From assembly GCA_018365265.1 (NCBI GenBank), contig JAGZKI010000017.1:1-41156 (forward strand): a DNA stretch of 41,156 nucleotides. The letters run 5' to 3'. A model generated the notes under the pieces. That model did not search any database and was not told the origin of the DNA. It saw only the letters and a list, made by a program, of their open reading frames with translations. Below are positions 32,864 to 39,270 of this stretch, piece by piece. Every line of letters begins with the position of its first letter. Position 1 is the first letter of the stretch. The DNA is from Streptococcus parasanguinis (GTDB lineage: Bacteria > Bacillota > Bacilli > Lactobacillales > Streptococcaceae). The translations under genes were made by a program, and so were the position numbers.

Positions 32864-33961
32864 ATGCTACTAGCAATTTTTAGAGATTTGGTATCCAAAA
32901 ATCGGCTCTTTTTGTTCTTGACTTCCTTAGCCTTTGCTCTTTATTACCATCTTGTTGGGGGCAAATTTTCTACGAGCTTTCAAGTCTTATTGATCAGTAC
33001 GGCTATTGTCACTGCTCTATCAACCTTTCAATTGTTGTATTCCTACTTTTCGATGGACAGGGTCCAGGCCTACTACCAGCTTCCTTTGTCACTCAATCGT
33101 TTTAAAGGGTCTTTTCTGACAGTAACCTTTCTTCTTAATTTGCTGGAGCGCGTGCTGTTATTGATCCTCTTTTTGGGAGTCAAGTTAGACCTGCCACAAT
33201 CCTTTAAGCTTGTCCTCCTTTCTTTACTGGTGGTATTGGGTGTGTTTTATGTTTTTATCCAGTTCAATACAAGGCCTAGTTTTCTAGGAGGAGTGCTCAT
33301 TTCTGTAACGACTGTTCTTACAGTCTCTTCTTTATGGGTCCAACAAGTGTCCTATATGATCTTACTGTCAGCCCTCCTTGCTGTCTTTATTTTTAAAAAT
33401 GAGGACTTGATCGCGATTTCAAAAAATGATCAGTTGCTCGTCGCAAAGAGAAGAAGTGGCAATTATTTTTGGATTTCCTTGTTTCAAGAGCGCTATTTTT
33501 CCATCAATTTTGTCTTTACCCTCATCTTCCTCCTTCTCATTCTGATACAGGATTATGATGCTCCTTTAAAAATCATCATTCTTTTAACGATGGCTTCTGT
33601 CAATACGCCATTAACCACCCTCATTTCCGCGGATAAAGATTTGATTGATCATGTTAAGTCCCTTCCTAAGAGTCGCTTATTTTACTTGATGTATTACCGT
33701 GTATTGTTGACTTATTTCTTAGCTGTGAATCTATTTGTTGCTCTAATATTAAAAATGGTGGTCATGCCTGACTTGGGGATTCTATTTTTACTAGGAGTCA
33801 TGATTCTAGCAGTAGTGGAAGCTTTTTTGCACTTACTTATTGAAATCTATTTGCCTTTAAGAAAATGGAATTTAAAGAGGGAATGTTGGAAGCACCCACG
33901 AAAATACATTGTTCCTAGTATCGTCTTCTTACTTAGTTGGAGTCTCCTTTTCTGTTTCTAA
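32864..33961 (+). CDS. ABC transporter permease
   Basis: The 365-aa protein has about ten hydrophobic helices and few charged loops. Its position directly after the ATPase identifies it as the membrane subunit; I see no specific family motif. GAGGGGG precedes the ATG. The order small membrane protein-ATPase-permease suggests a three-part membrane complex. Confidence 0.8.
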   Translation: MLLAIFRDLVSKNRLFLFLTSLAFALYYHLVGGKFSTSFQVLLISTAIVTALSTFQLLYSYFSMDRVQAYYQLPLSLNRFKGSFLTVTFLLNLLERVLLLILFLGVKLDLPQSFKLVLLSLLVVLGVFYVFIQFNTRPSFLGGVLISVTTVLTVSSLWVQQVSYMILLSALLAVFIFKNEDLIAISKNDQLLVAKRRSGNYFWISLFQERYFSINFVFTLIFLLLILIQDYDAPLKIIILLTMASVNTPLTTLISADKDLIDHVKSLPKSRLFYLMYYRVLLTYFLAVNLFVALILKMVVMPDLGILFLLGVMILAVVEAFLHLLIEIYLPLRKWNLKRECWKHPRKYIVPSIVFLLSWSLLFCF

Positions 33962-33977
33962 GGAATTGATCCTTCGC

Positions 33978-34006
33978 TTGTATCTATTCCTTAATTGTAG
34001 TATGAT
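33978..34006 (+). promoter_or_regulatory. Promoter of the thioesterase-HAD genes
   Basis: TTGTAT (33978-33983), 17 bases, TATGAT (34001-34006). Confidence 0.65.
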
Positions 34007-34044
34007 AGAGAAGTTCAAAAGATGCTAGAAAAGGTGGCAAGTAT

Positions 34045-34449
34045 ATGAAAGATTTTCACTTTGATGCAATTGCTGCATTTGAAAATTACGAAATCGAAAA
34101 GATGAGAGATGGCCATGTAGTGGTGTCAACCAAGGTCGTTGAATCATCTCTCAATTATTATGGAAATGCGCATGGAGGCTATCTCTTTACCCTGTGTGAC
34201 CAGATCAGTGGTTTGGTCGTGATTTCTCAGGGGGTCGATGGGGTGACCTTGCAATCCTCCATCAATTACTTGAAAGCAGGGTGTCTGGGGGATGTCCTCA
34301 CGATCCATGGCGAATGTGTCCACAGTGGACGGACGACTCGAGTTGTGGATGTTGATATTACCAATCAAGACGGTGTCAATGTCTGCAAGGCAACCTTTAC
34401 GATGTTTGTTACGGGAGTGAGAGATGAATCCGCACAAGTACGCATTTAA
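34045..34449 (+). CDS. PaaI-type hotdog thioesterase
   Basis: The 134-aa protein has a single hotdog fold with the family signature 'NYYGNAHGGYLFTLCDQISG' (about 37-56), where Asn, His-Gly-Gly and Asp form the usual active-site surface, and a 'SSINYLKAG' strand. PaaI-like enzymes hydrolyse acyl-CoA thioesters. AAAGGTGG precedes the ATG. It overlaps the HAD gene by 26 bases, so the products may be co-produced. Confidence 0.88.
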   Translation: MKDFHFDAIAAFENYEIEKMRDGHVVVSTKVVESSLNYYGNAHGGYLFTLCDQISGLVVISQGVDGVTLQSSINYLKAGCLGDVLTIHGECVHSGRTTRVVDVDITNQDGVNVCKATFTMFVTGVRDESAQVRI

Positions 34450-35176
34450 AAATTATATTTTTGATTTTTATGGAACCTTGGTCGACATCGAAACAGATGA
34501 GGACAGTCCAGTCTTATGGGATGCTATGGCTCAGATCTACCAATCCTACGGGGCAAGTTACACAGGAGAAGGTCTGCGCCTGCGTTATAGAGAGTTGGTG
34601 CAACAAGCCGAAGAAGACTTGGCCAAGGAAAAACAAGTTGCCCATCCTGAGATTGATCTGACGGTCATTTTTGTGCAATTGTATCTAGAAAGTCATCCAA
34701 GTGGAAACAGTGTTGCCCACCTCAAAGAGTGGGGACGGTTGATTGCACGGACTTTCCGTGTCCTTTCTCGCAAACGATTGGAGCTTTATCCTCTCACGAA
34801 AGAAGTATTAGAGGATATGAAAGCTGCAGGTTGCCGGATCTATCTCTTATCCAATGCCCAAGCAGAATTTACTAACCCAGAGATTGATTTAGTAGGCTTG
34901 AGAGAACTTTTCCATGCCATTTACTTGTCATCAGATGCAGGTATTCGCAAACCTCAGTCCGAATTTCTCGTGAAAGTGATCAAGGACCACCAGTTGAACC
35001 CTGAGAAAACGGTTATGGTGGGGAATGACTTTACAACAGATGTTGCTGTTGCCCAAAGTATCGGTATGGAGAGTATCTTGATCAATACCTTCCCATACTC
35101 TGATGCTGAACTGGGCGAGAAGAATCAAGCAGGCGTGCGCGTGATTCGGGATATTCAAGAATTGCAAGAAGATTGA
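34424..35176 (+). CDS. HAD superfamily hydrolase (haloacid dehalogenase-like)
   Basis: The 250-aa protein has the four HAD motifs: I DFYGTL with nucleophile Asp14, II LLSNAQ, III Lys in IRKPQ and IV MVGNDFTTD. The position normally occupied by the second Asp of DxDxT is Tyr, a known variant in the dehalogenase/YjjG-like branch, so it is not necessarily inactive. A helical cap lies at about 25-105. The likely role is phosphatase action on a small phosphorylated metabolite. A terminator follows. Confidence 0.88.
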   Translation: MNPHKYAFKNYIFDFYGTLVDIETDEDSPVLWDAMAQIYQSYGASYTGEGLRLRYRELVQQAEEDLAKEKQVAHPEIDLTVIFVQLYLESHPSGNSVAHLKEWGRLIARTFRVLSRKRLELYPLTKEVLEDMKAAGCRIYLLSNAQAEFTNPEIDLVGLRELFHAIYLSSDAGIRKPQSEFLVKVIKDHQLNPEKTVMVGNDFTTDVAVAQSIGMESILINTFPYSDAELGEKNQAGVRVIRDIQELQED

Positions 35177-35192
35177 AAGATATCATCTATGT

Positions 35193-35218
35193 AAGGAGGC
35201 CAAGTTACCTCCTTTTTA
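35193..35218 (+). terminator. HAD gene terminator
   Basis: AAGGAGG (35193-35199) pairs with CCTCCTT (35208-35214), followed by TTT. Confidence 0.75.
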
Positions 35219-35234
35219 TACAGTCGAGCAGGAT

Positions 35235-35263
35235 TTGTCAAATTATCGCTTTCATGGTATACT
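35235..35263 (+). promoter_or_regulatory. Strong promoter of the PhnA-like gene
   Basis: TTGTCA (35235-35240), 17 bases, TATACT (35258-35263) with an upstream TGG (extended -10). Confidence 0.85.
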
Positions 35264-35270
35264 ATGAAAG
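35249..35270. promoter_or_regulatory. Inverted repeat over the PhnA-like gene promoter
   Basis: CTTTCAT and ATGAAAG are perfect 7-base arms separated by 8 bases that contain most of the -10 box, a classic repressor-site position. No regulator is known. Confidence 0.45.
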
Positions 35271-35293
35271 TTAATTTGAATAAGGAGATAAAC

Positions 35294-35629
35294 ATGAATA
35301 ACTTACCAAACTGTCCAAAATGTAACTCTGAATATGTCTATGAAGATGGAGCCCTCTTGGTCTGTCCAGAATGTGCTTATGAATGGAACCCAGCTGAAGT
35401 CGCTGAAGAAGAGGGTGTCGTTGCGATTGACGCTAACGACAACAAATTGGCTGATGGCGATACGGTGACCTTGATCAAAGATTTGAAAGTCAAGGGTGCA
35501 CCGAAAGATTTGAAACAAGGAACGCGCGTGAAAAACATCCGTATTGTAGAAGGAGATCACAACATCGATTGTAAGATTGATGGCTTTGGCGCAATGAAAC
35601 TCAAATCAGAATTTGTGAAGAAGATCTAA
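35294..35629 (+). CDS. PhnA-like (YjdM family) zinc-ribbon protein
   Basis: The 111-aa protein starts with a zinc ribbon, two CPxC pairs (CPKC and CPEC, about residues 6-26), and ends with an SH3-like PhnA domain ('DANDNKLADGDTVTLIKDLK', 'CKIDGFGAMKLKSEFVKK'). The family carries the old name alkylphosphonate utilisation protein, but no phosphonate pathway is near and the real role is unclear. ATG 35294 follows AAGGAGA; an upstream in-frame ATG at 35264 has no Shine-Dalgarno and touches the -10 box. Confidence 0.92.
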   Translation: MNNLPNCPKCNSEYVYEDGALLVCPECAYEWNPAEVAEEEGVVAIDANDNKLADGDTVTLIKDLKVKGAPKDLKQGTRVKNIRIVEGDHNIDCKIDGFGAMKLKSEFVKKI

Positions 35630-35636
35630 AGATAAG

Positions 35637-35662
35637 AAGAAGGGCCTAGCCCCTTTTCTTTC
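35637..35662 (+). terminator. Weak terminator after the PhnA-like gene
   Basis: AAGGGC and GCCCCTT form a stem with one bulged C around CTA, followed by TTCTTT. It overlaps the leader of the next gene, so some readthrough is likely. Confidence 0.5.
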
Positions 35663-35673
35663 AGGAGAATACT

Positions 35674-36297
35674 ATGAAATTCAAACTATTGTTTAGCTAT
35701 CGTTTTCTATTGTTTATCTTAAGTGTGCTCGGCGTTTATATGCAACTGACCAAGCATGGTGGCTTTGGTATGATGCTTTATTACACCATTTTATCCAACA
35801 TGTTGGTCATGTTCTTCTCGGGAGATATGGTCTGGCGCATGCTTCGTGGTCGTTCGACCCAGACCCAAGGCTACCTTCGCATGAAGGGGGCAGTGACCAT
35901 GGCTATTATGATTACCTTTGTCATCTACCACTTTATGTTGGCACCTCTTGCGACACCAGAGAAGTTTTATCGTTTGGAAAACTTCCTTTGTCATTACATC
36001 GTTCCTTTGATGTTCTTCTTTGATACGCTTATTATTGACAAAGCCAAGCAATACCGCAAGCTCGATCCCTTCCTTTGGAACTTGATTCCCCTTGCTTATA
36101 TGCTCTTTGCCCTTCTCAATGGTTTGGTCCTGAAGTGGCCGATTCCAGGTGCAAAAGATAGTCCGTTTGCCTATTTCTTTATCAATGTCAATAAATACGG
36201 CTGGGCTTTCGTGGGCAAATGGGTGGTGATCATCTTTATCGCCTACCTTTTAGCGGGCTATGTGCTCTATGGGATCAAAAATATCAAGCGAAAATAG
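35674..36297 (+). CDS. Pr6Pr family membrane protein
   Basis: The 207-aa protein has six hydrophobic helices and matches the Pr6Pr (FAR-17a/AIG1-like) group: 'YYTILSNMLVMFF' (about 36-48), 'VIYHFMLAP', 'FLCHYIVPLMFFFDTLI' with conserved His, and 'FLWNLIPLAYMLF'. The function in bacteria is unknown. AGGAGA precedes the ATG. A weak AAAATA/TATTTT hairpin straddles the stop codon. Confidence 0.82.
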   Translation: MKFKLLFSYRFLLFILSVLGVYMQLTKHGGFGMMLYYTILSNMLVMFFSGDMVWRMLRGRSTQTQGYLRMKGAVTMAIMITFVIYHFMLAPLATPEKFYRLENFLCHYIVPLMFFFDTLIIDKAKQYRKLDPFLWNLIPLAYMLFALLNGLVLKWPIPGAKDSPFAYFFINVNKYGWAFVGKWVVIIFIAYLLAGYVLYGIKNIKRK

Positions 36298-36311
36298 GCT
36301 ATTTTTCAGTA

Positions 36312-36324
36312 AAAACCGAACATT
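36312..36324. promoter_or_regulatory. PurBox-like site upstream of the pyr operon
   Basis: AAAACCGAACATT fits the lactococcal/streptococcal PurR consensus AWWWCCGAACWWT at every position. It lies about 95 bases upstream of the predicted pyr start of transcription. Only one copy is seen, whereas PurR sites are often paired. Confidence 0.5.
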
Positions 36325-36378
36325 ATTCAGACGAAAAGTCATGTTTTTAAATTTTTTTGAAAAATGTTGCGTTTTTTC

Positions 36379-36407
36379 TTGCATGTCGTTTGAAACTGTG
36401 ATATAGT
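36379..36407 (+). promoter_or_regulatory. pyr operon promoter
   Basis: TTGCAT (36379-36384), 17 bases, TATAGT (36402-36407), just upstream of the PyrR attenuator. Confidence 0.8.
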
Positions 36408-36424
36408 TATCTCAATTAAATAAA

Positions 36425-36553
36425 TCCTTTAATCCTGTCCCGTGAGGCAGGCAAGGAGACTGTGAAAAACAATGGCTAGGACCATAGGGCGAGACTCTAT
36501 CCTCTTAGACCATTCATTTGCTGAACCTCCTTGAAAAAGGAGGTTTTTCTTTT
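36425..36553 (+). promoter_or_regulatory. PyrR-binding transcription attenuator
   Basis: The leader has a PyrR binding stem-loop: TCCTT/AAGGA outer arms, CCTG/CAGG inner arms, and GTCCCGTGAGGC (36437-36448) matching the loop consensus RUCCNGNGAGGY. Downstream is a strong terminator, AACCTCCTT-GAAA-AAGGAGGTT (36524-36545) with a T run. In this known system UMP-bound PyrR stabilises the binding loop, frees the terminator and switches off pyr transcription. Confidence 0.92.
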
Positions 36554-36571
36554 ACAACTAAGGAGGACTGA

Positions 36572-37090
36572 ATGAAAACCAAAGAAGTCGTTGATGATTT
36601 GACGATGAAGCGGGCCATTACCCGTATCACCTACGAAATCATTGAACGAAACAAAGATTTAAGCCAGATTGTGCTGGTGGGGATCAAGACGCGCGGTGTT
36701 TACATCGCTCGCCGGATCCAAGAACGCCTCTCTCAGCTGGAACAAATTGATGTCCCTGTTGCAGAACTCGATACCAAGCCTTTCCGAGATGATATGAAGG
36801 CGACAGAAGATACGACGGTCTTACCGGTTGATATCGCTCATAGAGAGGTCATCTTGATCGATGACGTCCTCTGTACAGGTCGTACGATACGCGCTGCCAT
36901 TGACAATCTGGTCAGTCACGGTCGTCCTGCTCGAGTAAGTCTTGCGGTTCTAGTCGACCGTGGGCATCGGGAGTTGCCGATTCGTCCGGACTTTGTTGGG
37001 AAAAATATCCCGACAAGTAAGTCAGAGGAAATCATTGTCGAGATGGTGGAGCTAGACGGTCAAGACCGCGTCCTCATCAAAGAAGCTTAA
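36572..37090 (+). CDS. pyrR: Bifunctional pyr attenuator protein/uracil phosphoribosyltransferase
   Basis: The 172-aa protein is a type I phosphoribosyltransferase with the PRPP loop VILIDDVLCTGRTIRAA (about 90-106) and N-terminal 'KRAITRITYEIIERN', as in all PyrR proteins. It senses UMP/UTP against PRPP and binds the attenuator just upstream; it also has weak uracil phosphoribosyltransferase activity. AAGGAGGA precedes the ATG. It is the first gene of the pyr transcript, with pyrB 40 bases downstream. Confidence 0.96.
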   Translation: MKTKEVVDDLTMKRAITRITYEIIERNKDLSQIVLVGIKTRGVYIARRIQERLSQLEQIDVPVAELDTKPFRDDMKATEDTTVLPVDIAHREVILIDDVLCTGRTIRAAIDNLVSHGRPARVSLAVLVDRGHRELPIRPDFVGKNIPTSKSEEIIVEMVELDGQDRVLIKEA

Positions 37091-37130
37091 ATAAATAGTA
37101 AACCATTCACATTATAAAAGGAGAATCAAC

Positions 37131-38054
37131 ATGTCTGAAAATCAAATCGCTCTTAAAAACCTTGTCTCAATGGAAACTCTTACCAATGAAGAAGTAATGG
37201 CATTGATCAAACGTGGGATTGAGTTCAAAAACGGAGCTAAAGCAGCCTACGAAGACCAACACATCGTTTCAAATCTTTTCTTTGAATCTTCAACTCGTAC
37301 CCACAAAGCCTTTGAAGTGGCAGAGTTGAAATTGGGATGTGATCTCCTTGACTTTGATGTGAAGACAAGCTCTGTGAACAAAGGGGAAACACTTTACGAT
37401 ACCATCTTAACTATGTCGGCTCTTGGAGTAGATGTCTGTGTCATCCGTCACCCTGAAGTGGACTACTACAAAGAATTGGTTGAAAGCCCAACAATCACAG
37501 CCTCTATCGTCAATGGTGGGGACGGTTCAGGTCAACACCCAAGCCAAAGTTTGCTTGATTTGATGACTATCTACCAAGAATTCGGTCACTTTGATGGCTT
37601 GAAAGTTTGTATCGCTGGGGACTTGGATCACTCACGTGTGGCAAAATCAAACATGCAAATCTTGAAACGTTTGGGAGCAACTCTTTACTTTGCAGGGCCA
37701 GACGAATGGAGAAGTGCGGAATTTGAAGACTATGGAACCTTCGTCACTATCGATGAAGTCATTGAAGAAGTGGATGTGATGATGTTCTTGCGTGTGCAAC
37801 ACGAACGTCATGATTACGAATCACTCTTCTCTAAAGAAAACTACCACCGTCTTCATGGTTTGACACAAGAACGTTATGACCGTATGAAAGATACTGCGAT
37901 CTTGATGCACCCAGCACCAGTCAACCGTGACGTTGAAATTGCGGACCACTTGGTAGAAGCTCCTAAATCACGCATCGTAGAACAAATGACCAATGGTGTC
38001 TTTGTCCGTATGGCCATCATTGAAGCCGTCCTTAAAGGTCGTGGAGCAAAATAA
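37131..38054 (+). CDS. pyrB: Aspartate carbamoyltransferase catalytic subunit
   Basis: The 307-aa enzyme joins carbamoyl phosphate to aspartate in the first committed step of pyrimidine synthesis. The carbamoyl-phosphate site 'FFESSTRTHKAFEVAE' (about 46-61), the 'SSVNKGE' loop with Lys, 'IRHPE', 'GDGSGQHPSQSLLDL' and 'MHPAPVNR' are all intact, so the enzyme should be active. AAAGGAGAA precedes the ATG. It needs carbamoyl phosphate, yet the genes that follow encode a carbamoyl-phosphate synthetase pair that looks inactive, so the supply must come from elsewhere in the genome. A terminator follows. Confidence 0.97.
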   Translation: MSENQIALKNLVSMETLTNEEVMALIKRGIEFKNGAKAAYEDQHIVSNLFFESSTRTHKAFEVAELKLGCDLLDFDVKTSSVNKGETLYDTILTMSALGVDVCVIRHPEVDYYKELVESPTITASIVNGGDGSGQHPSQSLLDLMTIYQEFGHFDGLKVCIAGDLDHSRVAKSNMQILKRLGATLYFAGPDEWRSAEFEDYGTFVTIDEVIEEVDVMMFLRVQHERHDYESLFSKENYHRLHGLTQERYDRMKDTAILMHPAPVNRDVEIADHLVEAPKSRIVEQMTNGVFVRMAIIEAVLKGRGAK

Positions 38055-38073
38055 AATAACTGACAATTCATTG

Positions 38074-38130
38074 AAAGGAAAGAAAGAGGACAGAGTAGAT
38101 CGCTACATGGAATCTGACTTTCCTTTTTTT
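38074..38130 (+). terminator. Terminator between pyrB and the car-like genes
   Basis: AAAGGAAAG (38074-38082) pairs perfectly with CTTTCCTTT (38118-38126) and is followed by four more T. The 35-base loop contains a small GTAG/CTAC hairpin. The long loop leaves open an attenuator role. Confidence 0.7.
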
Positions 38131-38139
38131 GAGGAACTA

Positions 38140-38148
38140 TGATAAAAT
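38140..38148 (+). promoter_or_regulatory. Separate promoter for the car-like pair
   Basis: TGATAAAAT is an extended -10 located 30 bases before the ATG, after the terminator. The -35 is weak (T-rich stretch at about 38120). It would let the car-like genes be expressed apart from pyrRB. Confidence 0.55.
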
Positions 38149-38178
38149 TGGACTAGAGTAAAAGAAGGGAGGGGTTCA

Positions 38179-39270
38179 ATGAAACGATTATTGGTCCTAG
38201 AGGATGGGACTGTATTTGAAGGAGAAGCCTTTGGTGCAGACCTATATGTGACTGGTGAGTTGGTCTTTACCACAGCCATGACAGGTTATCAAGAATTGCT
38301 CACGGATCAGGCTTTTAGTGGCCAGATTCTCTCCTTTACCTTCCCGGTTATTGGCGCAGCAGGAATCAATCGGGATGATTCTGAATCCATTACACCCACT
38401 TGTTTAGCGGTAGTGGTTCAGCATCTGGTGAAGATGCCAAGCAATTGGCGGCAGCAGATGACCTTGGATGAATTCTTGAAGCGAAAAAAAATCCCTGGTA
38501 TTGTAGGGATTGATACGCGCCAGGTGGCAAAAATTGTCCGCAAGTATGGACGGATGAAGGCAACTGTTATTAACAAGGGGGATTCGATCGAGCATATCTT
38601 GGATCAGTTGCGAGCGACAGTTCTTCCCAAAGACCAAGTGCGTCAAGTCTCGACCAAAACAGCCTATGCTGTACCTGGATTTGGAAAGAGTATTGCCTTG
38701 ATTGATCTAGGGGTCAAGCACTCTGTCTTACGTCAGCTGAGTCAAAGGGACTGTAATGTGACAGTCTATCCCTATGATATCTCTTATGATGAACTGATGG
38801 AGCAGCAACCAGATGGCGTTATTTTATCCAGTGGGCCAGGCGATCCCCATCAGGTGAAAAAACTTTGCCGCTTGATCAAAAAGCTCAATGGTCAGATTCC
38901 GATCTGGGGCATGGGCTTGGGAGCTCAGTTGTTGGCACAAGCTTACGGTGCTGAGCTGGCCCCTATGGAAGTCGGACATTTCGGTTTAAATATTCCTGTG
39001 CGTGAAATTGCGACAGGAAAAATCGAAATAACCAGTCAAAATCACCTGTATAGTATAGCGAGGGACACTCTGCCCCATGATTTATTGGTCACACATGAAA
39101 ATGTCAATGACCATAGCATCGAAGCTTTTCGTCATCGTTACCAGCCAATTTTAGGGGTTCAATTCCAAGTAGATGCTAGTCCAGGTCCAAGAGAAAATCT
39201 CTATTTTTACGATGAATTTTTAGAGTTGATTGATGCCAAAATTCACGAAAGTAGAAGGGAGAAGGAATGA
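38179..39270 (+). CDS. Carbamoyl-phosphate synthetase small subunit-like protein, catalytic triad lost
   Basis: The 363-aa protein aligns by eye with CarA from end to end: 'RLLVLEDGTVFEGEAFGA', 'MTGYQELLTDQAFSGQI', 'GIDTRQVAKIVRKYG', 'ILSSGPGDP'. However, the glutaminase nucleophile region, normally GICxGHQ, reads GMGLGAQ: Cys is Gly246 and the neighbouring His is Ala249. The catalytic His-x-Glu near the C terminus, normally QxHPEAxPGP, reads QFQVDASPGP: His is Gln330 and the acid is Asp332. It should not hydrolyse glutamine. The frame is fully open and similarity remains high elsewhere, which argues against a recent pseudogene. A GGGAGGGG precedes the ATG and the stop overlaps the next ATG (ATGA). 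Function unknown; carA is its apparent ancestor. Confidence 0.88.
   Translation: MKRLLVLEDGTVFEGEAFGADLYVTGELVFTTAMTGYQELLTDQAFSGQILSFTFPVIGAAGINRDDSESITPTCLAVVVQHLVKMPSNWRQQMTLDEFLKRKKIPGIVGIDTRQVAKIVRKYGRMKATVINKGDSIEHILDQLRATVLPKDQVRQVSTKTAYAVPGFGKSIALIDLGVKHSVLRQLSQRDCNVTVYPYDISYDELMEQQPDGVILSSGPGDPHQVKKLCRLIKKLNGQIPIWGMGLGAQLLAQAYGAELAPMEVGHFGLNIPVREIATGKIEITSQNHLYSIARDTLPHDLLVTHENVNDHSIEAFRHRYQPILGVQFQVDASPGPRENLYFYDEFLELIDAKIHESRREKE

Noticed and set aside
34424..35176. HAD protein with Tyr in place of the second motif I Asp
   Set aside because: DxYGT is a known variant in dehalogenase-like HAD proteins, so it is not evidence of inactivity.
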